Positions 17,546 through 25,854 of a DNA stretch of 64,000 nt are shown in pieces. Positions within the stretch are counted from its first letter, which is position 1. Each line of letters opens with the position of its first letter. The DNA is from JBASEY01 sp049652745 (GTDB lineage Bacteria; CSSED10-310): the NCBI GenBank assembly GCA_049652745.1, contig JBASEY010000028.1:41500-105499 (forward strand), in the 5' to 3' direction. The position numbers and the translations under genes are program-made. The notes beneath the pieces are model-generated. The model did no database searches. It had not been told where the DNA came from and saw nothing but the letters and a program-made list of their open reading frames with translations.

Positions 17546-18055
17546 TTGGATATCGTCCACATTGAAAGAATTTTTAAAAGCCTGGAAAATGCCGCAGTTC
17601 AGTACGTGGTTGTCGGCGGTCTGGCTGTTGTAGCGCATGGATATCTTCGCTTCACAGCGGATATCGATTTATTTCTGAACCTGGAACCCGATAACCTCAG
17701 AAAAGCGGTCGATGTATTTACCGAACTGGGCTATCGACCTCGTATTCCTGTTCCAATTCACGATTTCATCAGTCATAAAACCAGGGCGGAATGGATAAAG
17801 GAAAAGAATCTCAAAGTGTTTACTCTGTGGAATCCATCTGATCCAATCCTTGAGATCGATCTTTTTGTTGAGGCTCCGATGGATTTTATCGAAGCAGAAA
17901 AAAACTCTGTGTTGTTTGATATGGGATCGGGGGTAACAATTCGTGTTATAGGTTTTGACGATCTTATTGCCTTGAAATTAGCAGCGGGTCGGCATCGCGA
18001 TATCGACGATGTGGAGAATCTTCGCAAAGTGCAACGAACTCGTAATGAAAAATAA
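17546..18055 (+). CDS. Nucleotidyltransferase (AbiEii/DUF6036-like)
   Basis: 169 residues. VVVGGLAVVAHGYLRFTADIDLFL near residues 21-44 is shown here in pieces: VVGGLAVVAHG holds the GG helix-turn and TADIDLF the catalytic DxD of the polymerase-beta nucleotidyltransferase fold; a third acidic residue is in LEIDLFVEAP. VIGFDDLIALKLAAGRHRD near the C-terminus is the usual closing helix of this family. Relatives include toxin-antitoxin and phage-defence nucleotidyltransferases (AbiEii) and housekeeping enzymes of unknown target. Translation starts at TTG with CCGGAGG four bases upstream. The next small gene overlaps by 11 bases, a two-gene layout typical of toxin-antitoxin pairs. Confidence 0.82.
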   Translation: MDIVHIERIFKSLENAAVQYVVVGGLAVVAHGYLRFTADIDLFLNLEPDNLRKAVDVFTELGYRPRIPVPIHDFISHKTRAEWIKEKNLKVFTLWNPSDPILEIDLFVEAPMDFIEAEKNSVLFDMGSGVTIRVIGFDDLIALKLAAGRHRDIDDVENLRKVQRTRNEK

Positions 18056-18263
18056 TAAAATTAACTTGGACGATCAGCATTGGGAGAACGGCTTTGAGGG
18101 TCATTCGGATGCCCAGTTGATCAGAATGTCCAAATTGACGTTCGAGCAGAAATTGAAGTGGCTGGAAACTATCGGTCGTTTACTTCGTCGATTGCAGAAA
18201 TCCGGTTCTTCGAGCTCGATCGATGATTCTTCGCGGGAGCGCGATGATCCTCAAGAAGATTAG
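18045..18263 (+). CDS. Small partner protein of the nucleotidyltransferase
   Basis: 72 residues, acidic and soluble. The core MSKLTFEQKLKWLETIGRL (about residues 28-46) resembles the FEEKLxWLEEA helix I have seen in short genes next to nucleotidyltransferases. The C-terminus is a Ser/Asp/Arg low-complexity tail. It begins inside the end of the nucleotidyltransferase gene (11-base overlap), so the two are coupled. Role as antitoxin or accessory factor is inference. Confidence 0.65.
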   Translation: MKNNKINLDDQHWENGFEGHSDAQLIRMSKLTFEQKLKWLETIGRLLRRLQKSGSSSSIDDSSRERDDPQED

Positions 18264-18359
18264 AAACATGTCTAAAAATTGATCGAGAATTGCGTCACTG
18301 CTAAAATAGCGGCATTGTGTGATGACATGTCATCAACGGCATGCAGATGGAGGTGAAAC

Positions 18360-19046
18360 ATGGTAGAGATTAAATATTTCGGTCATTCCGCAGTTGGGAT
18401 CAAAACAGGCGGTATGACTATTCTTATCGACCCGTTTTTAACCGGTAATCCGCAGATGCGGGGAGATCCTTCTGCTGTCAAGGCCGATGTCGTTTGCGTG
18501 ACTCATGGCCACAGTGACCATTTGGGTGACACGATCGATATTGCCAAGCGGAGCAGATCGTTGGTGATAGCGCCGTTTGAGTTGGCGCTTTATCTTCAGA
18601 AAAAGGGGTGCCATGTACACCCGATGCATATCGGCGGAGCCAAGAGTTTCAACTGGGGTCGCGTCAAGCTGACGCCTGCGCTTCATGGATCGGCAGTTAT
18701 CGAAGACGACGGCAAAGTTATCTATACCGGCAATCCTTGCGGATTTTTGGTCACTGTGGAAGGAAAGACGATTTATCATGCCGGTGATACGGGCTTGAGC
18801 GCCGAGATGGAAGTGATCGGGCGGATGAATCCGATCGATTTGGCTTTTATACCGATCGGGGATAACTTCACGATGGGCCCGGAAGATGCCGTCGAAGCGG
18901 TGCGGATGTTGAAGCCGAAAAAAGTCGTGCCGATGCACTTCAGCACCTGGGACATCATTGCGCAGGATCCGGAAAGTTTTCGGAGACACGCATCCGCTGT
19001 GGCTCAGGTGGAAATCGTCGAGCCTGGTAAAACGATAACGTTATAA
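18360..19046 (+). CDS. UPF0173 metal-dependent hydrolase
   Basis: A 228-residue metallo-beta-lactamase-fold protein of the UPF0173 (YtkL) group. The metal motif HGHSDHLGD is at residues 50-58, preceded by LIDPFLTGNP; HAGDTGL and PIGDNFTMG follow, and MHFSTW near 197-202 supplies the last histidine. Length matches the family (225-230). The biochemical substrate is not known for the family. GGAGG lies six bases upstream of the ATG. It is a single gene convergent with the TM1266-like regulator. Confidence 0.93.
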   Translation: MVEIKYFGHSAVGIKTGGMTILIDPFLTGNPQMRGDPSAVKADVVCVTHGHSDHLGDTIDIAKRSRSLVIAPFELALYLQKKGCHVHPMHIGGAKSFNWGRVKLTPALHGSAVIEDDGKVIYTGNPCGFLVTVEGKTIYHAGDTGLSAEMEVIGRMNPIDLAFIPIGDNFTMGPEDAVEAVRMLKPKKVVPMHFSTWDIIAQDPESFRRHASAVAQVEIVEPGKTITL

Positions 19047-19056
19047 AAAGGTGTTT

Positions 19057-19332
19057 TTATTCGTTTTCGTATTCGAAAACCATTTTTTGGACACAGACAC
19101 CGGACAGTGCACTGAGTTTTTCAGCTAATTCGTGACTGGCCGATGGTTCACCGGACATGTGCAGCAACAACAGCCCGTTTGTGCTGCAGGAGCTGTCATC
19201 GATATTATGTAGACCTAGTCGAGTCTTAATGTAACAGCCGTATTTCGTCAAGAGTTCCTGTACTTTGGCGGCATTGACCTGCCGACCGGTGATATGTACT
19301 CCCAGAACAATGTGAGTCGCTTTTTTTGCCAT
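19057..19332 (-). CDS. TM1266-type ACT-fold regulator
   Basis: A 91-residue protein of the small ACT/NikR-C-like family named for TM1266, annotated as a putative iron-only hydrogenase system regulator. The pattern is HIVLGVHITGRQVNAAKVQELL, shown here only as HIVLGVHI and AAKVQELL, then the RLGLHN and GLLLLHMSG strands and a closing VQKMVFEY. No DNA-binding domain is present, so it would act by binding a ligand or partner. No hydrogenase gene lies in the window. AAGGAGAA precedes the ATG. Confidence 0.8.
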   Translation of the reverse strand: MAKKATHIVLGVHITGRQVNAAKVQELLTKYGCYIKTRLGLHNIDDSSCSTNGLLLLHMSGEPSASHELAEKLSALSGVCVQKMVFEYENE

Positions 19333-19518
19333 TTCAAATTCTCCTTCAAAAACGTGGTTCAGGCTAACAGCCGTGTGGATAATACATAAATTGGCAAAGG
19401 AATCAAGTTGTTGTGGTAAGCGAAGGAAGTGTTCGGGAATTTGTAGGTATGTATTAGGGGTAAAACAAGGAATATGGGACGGATGGGACCAATAAATGCG
19501 CTTATTCCCGTTTACTCG

Positions 19519-20838
19519 TCAATATCCAAACCCCCAAGACTGAGTGGCTACGTTCGTCAGCAGGTAACTCATGCTGTTGTCCAAAGTGGCTCCGATAAGA
19601 AGGAGATTCGACATGCTAGCGTAAATTTGTGGCCATTGAAACGCCGGCATCACCTCCCAATACCAAGCGCCGTGGTTCATATCGATCCATCCCCAGCTCA
19701 ACCCGTCCGGATAGTGAACCCAGGTGGGCCAGAACCAGAAATCGTTATAAACGTTCAGAGCGACAAACAAGGCGGCATCGTATTGTGTAGGTCCCGGGTT
19801 GTCGATGACGGCATGAACATAAAAAACGTCTCCCGGATAAAAATAGGTTTTCGGCATGCTGAAGTACAACTGCGCCTGTGATGGAGGCGGCGTCGGCGTC
19901 GGTGAGGAATCGAAAAACGGCAGGATCGCAAAAGTGCCGATCGACGCCTGGTCGCGCCTGATCCTGAAATATCCGGATTCCCCCCATTGAGAACTCCAAC
20001 TGTTTTTGCATATCCAACTGTTTTCCTGGTCGTTCCAACCCACGATAACGACAAAATGGCCTCCCAGGTTCGAACCCCAGGCTTGGGTGTAAACGCCTGA
20101 GGTATAGTAATGAAAATCTTCGTATACCTCCATCCGGCAAGGAATGGGTCTATTGATCAAGGCATTTTTAATCGCTGTTTCGTTTGTGGTTGTTTGAGTG
20201 ACCCATTGCCAGTTGGTAATTCTCACCGCACGGGATTGCCAATCACTGCAGGTTGCATAGCAGTTGCTGTCGGACTCGGTATAGGGAAGGCAGGCCTCAT
20301 CAGGAACGCCGTAAGACATGAAGTAGTTCATAGCGGCGTCAAGAGTCCATCCTTGAGTACAACTGCCGCCTCCACACGAAAAAAGATGCTGCTCGGATAG
20401 ATCGATCGCCAGGCTCGGATTCGTTGCGGCTATACGGACTCCGGCTTCGACAGCGCCGCATGCAGCGAACGCCCCGCAGCTCCCGCAGTTTTTTTGGTTT
20501 TTTACCGATGTCATCCAGTTGTGGCCGCCGTAGTTGCGCCAGTCCATCGAACTCGCGGCTGCACGAGGATCAGGAACTTCCGGCCAAACAATAATATCGT
20601 CGGGTGAGATATCCTTCGGAGAAGGCAGGTTTCCACCCAGCAGCATCTTTCGCTCCGCCGACGACAATTCGGTAATCCAATTTTCAGCGGCTGTCCAAGA
20701 GGCTCCCGTTTCACGAATGGCTTGCCGTATCGAGGCAAGCTCTTCCGAGGACGCGATCGATTCACCGCAGAACACGATCAGTCCAAGAAAAATGCAGACC
20801 ACCAACCCTAATCTATAGCGATTTTCAAATGCTTTCAT
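19519..20838 (-). CDS. Exported papain-like (C1A) protease with FWPTW C-terminal domain
   Basis: 439 residues. A signal peptide (about 1-30) is followed by a short propeptide-like helix region and a C1A catalytic domain (about 97-305). Catalytic residues are Gln115, Cys121 in NCGSCGAF, His261 in GGHFVVIVGW and Asn279 in CKNSWSSQWG. The Trp normally after the catalytic Cys is Gly here. A Pro/Thr linker (SSPTPTPPPS, 311-320) leads to a C-terminal domain of about 115 residues with LNVYNDFWFWPTW that is shared with the beta-helix protein at 7270. The protein is probably secreted or surface-held and digests external proteins. The ATG has AAGGAGG nine bases upstream. Confidence 0.92.
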   Translation of the reverse strand: MKAFENRYRLGLVVCIFLGLIVFCGESIASSEELASIRQAIRETGASWTAAENWITELSSAERKMLLGGNLPSPKDISPDDIIVWPEVPDPRAAASSMDWRNYGGHNWMTSVKNQKNCGSCGAFAACGAVEAGVRIAATNPSLAIDLSEQHLFSCGGGSCTQGWTLDAAMNYFMSYGVPDEACLPYTESDSNCYATCSDWQSRAVRITNWQWVTQTTTNETAIKNALINRPIPCRMEVYEDFHYYTSGVYTQAWGSNLGGHFVVIVGWNDQENSWICKNSWSSQWGESGYFRIRRDQASIGTFAILPFFDSSPTPTPPPSQAQLYFSMPKTYFYPGDVFYVHAVIDNPGPTQYDAALFVALNVYNDFWFWPTWVHYPDGLSWGWIDMNHGAWYWEVMPAFQWPQIYASMSNLLLIGATLDNSMSYLLTNVATQSWGFGY

Positions 20839-21034
20839 TTCTACGTTCCTCCTTTTGATATTCTATAAAAACCTGTGAAGATAAAGCAAATAGTTTGTGT
20901 AATACCCTGGTTTGAAAAAGATGGAGTGAAAAAATAGCAAATGATGGGCAGTTTATCGAATGTATTACACAATCACCTATCATTGCTTTTCCCATGGTGT
21001 ATTTAACTGACAAAACCGGTTCCGCTGTGATACT

Positions 21035-23251
21035 ATGACGGGTGTGATGGTTCGTGAGCAGACATTCCGACATCTGAAACCGGTTATGTGGCTGTTCGTT
21101 GTTTTACAGGCGCTGTTGTTTTCTCCGCGTCTGAATTCCGACGGCGCATATTATTACGAGTACCTGCGTTCTTGGGTTCTGCAAAACGATTTTAACTTTG
21201 CCGATGAACGGGAATTTTTCACATGGGAATGGGTGCCGGTCATAAAGGATTATCTTCCGGGCGGATGGGAAGAAACCGGGTATCCGCCGAATATTTTCTC
21301 TTTCGGCCCGGCAATGCTCTGGATGCCTTTTTTTCTATTGTGCCACATAATTGCTTGGACCTTAAAAAGTCTGGGTCTACCGGTTTCGACGACCGGATAT
21401 GGAGTGATAACCAGGTTTTTACCGATGATGTCGTCGGTATTGGCAGGTTTGGGAGCACTGTATGTAATGGATCGGATCGGCCGGCGGGCTGGATTTGATC
21501 CGCCGGACCGAGCAGCCGGGTTGCTTTTTCTGCTTGGAGCCTCCCATCTTCCGGCCTTTTTATTTGTCACTCCGGCTTTTGCCCATGCTTTCAGTGTTTT
21601 TTTCTCTGCGCTGTTTCTTTATATCTGGTTTATATCGAATCGAAATGATTTTTCAACCGGTCAATTTGCTCTGTTCGGCGCCATAGTGGGATTTGCTGTT
21701 GTGGTCAGATGGCAGAATTTTCTTCTGCTTGCGCTGCCGGCCATCGATTTCGCCAATGACTTATGGGAAAATCCGCGGCTTATAAAAAAGAAACTGTTGA
21801 AATGGATGACTTTCGGAATTGCTCTGAGTTGCGTGGTTATGCCGCAACTTTTAGTAACAAAAACTCTTTATGGAAAATGGGTTATCGATCCACAGGGAGA
21901 CGGCGGCATGCTCTGGATGAGCCCGAGATTCCGCTTGGTTCTGTTCGATAAAGTCCTGGGTCTTTTCTCGGTGAATCCCATACTCCTTCCGGCATTGCTG
22001 GTGTTGCCGTTTTTATGGTGGCGCTCGAGACGTATGGCCTGGGGATTATTGGTGGTGGTGATCTCTCAATCCTATATCAATGCCATACGCAGAGATTGGG
22101 CGGGTGTTGGTTTCGGGATGCGGCGTTTTCTGAATATCGCTCCCGGGTTCGCTTTGGGTCTGATGGTGTTGTTCGCTTGGGCCCGGCCGACTTCACGACG
22201 ATGGCTGCGCAGAGTTTTAGTGGGATTGGGATGTGTTTTGATCGGTTGGAACCTGTTGTTGATGGCGCAATATTATCTGTCCAAGTTCGGCGCTCCATGG
22301 ACAGATATCACGAGCAGTGAGATAATTCGGGCTCAATTCACTCAATCGCCGGTACTGCTTGCGGAGTTGATGGGGACAAGCCTGATGATGCAGGGATTTC
22401 GCGGTGATGGTATAAGCCTTCTTTTAGGGCTCCTGGGAGTAGCGATAAGTCTATCGGTTTTTCTGCTGCTCCCCAAAATCGATGTGTTGTTACGTCGAAT
22501 TTGGCGTAAAAAAGTCGGCTTGTTTCTGGGGCTTTTATCCGCAGCCTGGGTAACGGTGATATGCTGGCTTGTCTCTTGCTGCTGTATAACTCCTCGTATG
22601 TATCATATTGTCGATCTTTACAGTGCGAATTCGATCGCTTTAACTTCGAGATGCAGATTGAATCCATCAACCGGATACCAAGGCTCGGTGGGAGGACTTG
22701 TGTTTGGCCCCGGATCACAGGTGCTGGAAAGGCGATATTTGGTTCAATATGATAAAAACCGCTTTCTTTTCCCTGGAACGATGACGCGTATTGAGAGCCC
22801 TTTTCACCAAGCTGATCAAAGAATATATTGGGTTTTTCCGGAGCCGGTGGAAGCGGAAGCCGTTGAATTGGTTTCAAGACTTGAAGGTTTGGAAACTTTG
22901 GTTGGGAATCAACAGATTGGGCGAATCATTTTGGTAGATATTCACGGAGACAAAATTCATCTGCCGGTGACCTTTCGAAAGCATACCGGATGTTCGAAAA
23001 CGCATTTGCCTGAAAATGGAAGCTTGATCGAACGAAGATGGCCTGCGATCAATCCGATTGAAACCGATCTATTCGACACACTTGCAAACTTCAGCTTGGC
23101 CGGACCAAGGCTGATAACATCGTTGGAAATCAGCTTTGAAAATCAGGCAGCACAATGGTTTGTTCGCGGCATCGCTCTGTTGGCGCCAGCCCGGTCTATG
23201 AAACCTCTTTTTATACCGGAGTCTGAACATATAGAGATTCAGGCTTTGTAA
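21035..23251 (+). CDS. GT-C fold membrane glycosyltransferase-like protein
   Basis: 738 residues with about 11 membrane helices in the first 530 residues and a non-membrane C-terminal part (about 540-738). The first loop carries LNSDGAYYYEYLRSW with acidic residues in the place of the GT-C catalytic Asp (PMT/ArnT-like enzymes). Such enzymes move sugars from lipid carriers to proteins or lipids on the outer side of the membrane. The acceptor is unknown. The C-terminal region looks beta-rich and may bind carbohydrate. No strong RBS precedes 21035; an alternative start is the ATG at 21047. Confidence 0.75.
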   Translation: MTGVMVREQTFRHLKPVMWLFVVLQALLFSPRLNSDGAYYYEYLRSWVLQNDFNFADEREFFTWEWVPVIKDYLPGGWEETGYPPNIFSFGPAMLWMPFFLLCHIIAWTLKSLGLPVSTTGYGVITRFLPMMSSVLAGLGALYVMDRIGRRAGFDPPDRAAGLLFLLGASHLPAFLFVTPAFAHAFSVFFSALFLYIWFISNRNDFSTGQFALFGAIVGFAVVVRWQNFLLLALPAIDFANDLWENPRLIKKKLLKWMTFGIALSCVVMPQLLVTKTLYGKWVIDPQGDGGMLWMSPRFRLVLFDKVLGLFSVNPILLPALLVLPFLWWRSRRMAWGLLVVVISQSYINAIRRDWAGVGFGMRRFLNIAPGFALGLMVLFAWARPTSRRWLRRVLVGLGCVLIGWNLLLMAQYYLSKFGAPWTDITSSEIIRAQFTQSPVLLAELMGTSLMMQGFRGDGISLLLGLLGVAISLSVFLLLPKIDVLLRRIWRKKVGLFLGLLSAAWVTVICWLVSCCCITPRMYHIVDLYSANSIALTSRCRLNPSTGYQGSVGGLVFGPGSQVLERRYLVQYDKNRFLFPGTMTRIESPFHQADQRIYWVFPEPVEAEAVELVSRLEGLETLVGNQQIGRIILVDIHGDKIHLPVTFRKHTGCSKTHLPENGSLIERRWPAINPIETDLFDTLANFSLAGPRLITSLEISFENQAAQWFVRGIALLAPARSMKPLFIPESEHIEIQAL

Positions 23252-23330
23252 CCTCAGTTTGAAATCTGGAGAAAAGCTTTTTTCTGACCATTGAAAAAGT
23301 CCATGTCACTATCTTTTTTGATATATAAGC

Positions 23331-23360
23331 TTGACGAAAACGCAAATTTAATACTATTAT
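23331..23360 (+). promoter_or_regulatory. Candidate sigma-70 type promoter
   Basis: TTGACG (23331-23336), an 18-base spacer and TATTAT (23355-23360), both 5 of 6 to consensus, located 58 bases upstream of the HEAT-repeat gene start. Confidence 0.55.
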
Positions 23361-23417
23361 AACGTCTAGATACATAGAGAAGCGTTAAGCTTTTTTTTAG
23401 GACTTAAAAAAGGAGAT

Positions 23418-25784
23418 ATGAATGCTATGGCTGTTTCAACAAGTTCAGAACATGATTATCAACAAGTCCTCCGGTTTTGCATTGATTTCCAGGCGTTGTT
23501 GAAAACAGTGGAAATCTATACTATCGAGCATGTTGGATCTCTTGAAGCTGCCGTTCGACTGATGGGTTCGTTCAGGCCTATGGCGGCCGACACTGACACC
23601 GTATCGATTAATCCAGGGAAAAAGGCTTTACAGGTTGGAGCCATCCATCTTCCTCTGAAAATGGTAAAAAATAACCAAGCGATAGCCAGGGTCTTCCAAA
23701 TATTCAGTGAACGGGATATCAAGCTTATAGCGATCAAACCTGATGTGACGTCGGAAGATTTTTTATTGATGGCGAAAACTCTGACGGCTCCTTTTGAACC
23801 GATTGTTGCCGAACGCCAATACGAAGAACTGAACTTGAAAACGGGGTCTCGAGTCATTATTTCTTCCAAAACTGCAAGTATTGGGATGAAAGAGGGTAAG
23901 ATGCTTCCCTTGCTTTTATCCGGCAAGTTACCGAGAGCTTTGGATAAATCGACCCGAAATTCTCTTTTCTGGGAAATCACACACAATGTCGGGAGTTCAG
24001 CCTGGGCTATACAGAAACAACTCAAATGGGAAAGCCAAAAGGATTCACCAATCGGTGTTCGGGATACATTGACGAAAGAGAGCGACCGATGGGTTCACAT
24101 TTTAGGTGAAGTGATGGAACGCGTCCATGCTGATGGAGATACATCGAGCGCCGATGGCCAACGGGAAATTCTCAAGTTGATGATGCCCTACTTGGCCTCG
24201 ATTCATGTGGATAGCCGATCTGACGAATTTGATAATCTGATGAACCGGATGGATGCGGCTAATGTCAGGGAGACAATCACCATTTTTGCGCATTATTACG
24301 AAAGAATTCTCAAACGTGCGGAGGATTTGGAAACATATCGACAAAGAGTCGAGAGGTTGATGAAACAGCTTGAACAGTTTGTTCATGCTGAAAAATCCGA
24401 AAAAAAAGAATTGATTCCTTCGGTGAAATCTGAGCTGGCGGCGGTAGCATCAGCAGCGGTTACGTTGCCTATTATTATGGAAAAATTGAATTATCAGGTG
24501 CTCATAACAAACGAACCCGAACTCATCCAACCAATGTTTTTCATTTTTCTTGACGGCTTTACCGATCAAAACAACATTCCTAAATATGTCATCGATAGTT
24601 TTTCAGAGCAGGTGCGCGCATTCTGCAAAAAATTTGGCGATTATTGTGAATCTACCATAACAGGATTTTTGAAAATTATAAGTGATATGCCGCCTGATAA
24701 TCAGCCGGAAAATCTTATTCGTATCGTCAGGGAAACTCTCAATACATTTTGTGGTAACTGCCCCAAAATCAAAAAGTGTTCTATCATAGAGACCTTATCA
24801 AAAGAGCTGAGCCGTCAGGTTCTTGCCCACCCTATCGCCTACGCCTTTCTTGAACTATGGCAGCAGTTGGCTCATCTGTTTCTCGAAAATGATTTCAATG
24901 CGTTCATCGCGTACATAGTTCCACTGGCGGAAAACGAACTTTCCCCAGACAGATTTAAGGATGAAAATTTTCAAGATGCCATTATTGAAGCTTGGAAATC
25001 ATTTTCAGGAGCAACTTATTTTAAGTATTTGTTTAAACGATTGACCGAATCGGAGAAACAAATTCGTTTCAATACGATCGATATGATTTCAAAATGGGGT
25101 GCTTTTGCCGTTTGGTTGTGTCTGGGCGGTCTAACTCACCAAAGTTGGCAACTGCGTCGAAATCTGGCCACGATCATTGGCCGGGTCGCTTCTTTAGATA
25201 AGCCGGTTTTTCTAAAACAAGTGTTGCGTGATCGAGACTGGCGGGTGAGATACGAAGTTATTTCCGCTATTCATCAACGGGTAAATGAAATTGCTGATCA
25301 AATAAAAAATGACAATGATCACCCCCTGGGCAAAATTATGATTCTTGCATTGCTGGATGGACGCAAGCAAATACGGGAAGAAGCATACGCAATGTTCGAA
25401 TTGATTGCGCCACCAGAGTCTGTTCGTGCTTTAATCAATGCGTATAATCGGCTGAGCACAGTCGGCGACGATTACGAGATCGATGAGCGGTCAAAAATTC
25501 TTGTTCTTTTAGCAGGAGTGACAAAACATAATCTTGAATATGCCGATGAAGTGATCGGTTTCATCAGCGGAATAGCGGCAATGAAAGAAGGTATTTTAAC
25601 CCCCCAGTGGATGGTGCCTTTGAAAAAAGCTTCGGTTGAAGCTTTGGAGAAAATCGATTCTGCTGGAAGCTGGGATTGGATTCAGACTCTTGCAAAAAAA
25701 CGACCTTATAAATACGGCGTTGTCGGCCGGGAAGCTCGTGCGGCGTTGAAACGCGGTGAACCAAAACCGGTTCAGTCAAGTTGA
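23418..25784 (+). CDS. Large HEAT-repeat protein
   Basis: 788 residues, soluble. Residues about 25-125 match an N-terminal module I know from many HEAT and HD-type signalling proteins: a conserved Gly-rich beta pair (ALQVGAIHLPLK) and a helix pair ending KLIAIKPDVTSEDFLLMAK. Residues about 150-345 are predicted helical, with a coiled-coil-like stretch near 295-330. A cysteine cluster, Cys445-x2-Cys448-x5-Cys454 (CGNCPKIKKC), may hold a metal. From about 540 to the end there are several HEAT repeats (LRRNLATIIGRVASLD, DWRVRYEVISAIHQRV). AAAGGAGAT precedes the ATG. Probable scaffold in signalling or organelle assembly; no enzyme domain. Confidence 0.7.
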   Translation: MNAMAVSTSSEHDYQQVLRFCIDFQALLKTVEIYTIEHVGSLEAAVRLMGSFRPMAADTDTVSINPGKKALQVGAIHLPLKMVKNNQAIARVFQIFSERDIKLIAIKPDVTSEDFLLMAKTLTAPFEPIVAERQYEELNLKTGSRVIISSKTASIGMKEGKMLPLLLSGKLPRALDKSTRNSLFWEITHNVGSSAWAIQKQLKWESQKDSPIGVRDTLTKESDRWVHILGEVMERVHADGDTSSADGQREILKLMMPYLASIHVDSRSDEFDNLMNRMDAANVRETITIFAHYYERILKRAEDLETYRQRVERLMKQLEQFVHAEKSEKKELIPSVKSELAAVASAAVTLPIIMEKLNYQVLITNEPELIQPMFFIFLDGFTDQNNIPKYVIDSFSEQVRAFCKKFGDYCESTITGFLKIISDMPPDNQPENLIRIVRETLNTFCGNCPKIKKCSIIETLSKELSRQVLAHPIAYAFLELWQQLAHLFLENDFNAFIAYIVPLAENELSPDRFKDENFQDAIIEAWKSFSGATYFKYLFKRLTESEKQIRFNTIDMISKWGAFAVWLCLGGLTHQSWQLRRNLATIIGRVASLDKPVFLKQVLRDRDWRVRYEVISAIHQRVNEIADQIKNDNDHPLGKIMILALLDGRKQIREEAYAMFELIAPPESVRALINAYNRLSTVGDDYEIDERSKILVLLAGVTKHNLEYADEVIGFISGIAAMKEGILTPQWMVPLKKASVEALEKIDSAGSWDWIQTLAKKRPYKYGVVGREARAALKRGEPKPVQSS

Positions 25785-25854
25785 CAGCAGGGTTATATCC
25801 AAAACTTGAAATATCGGTGTCGATGAATATCATAACACTCCTGGAGGGTTGGTT

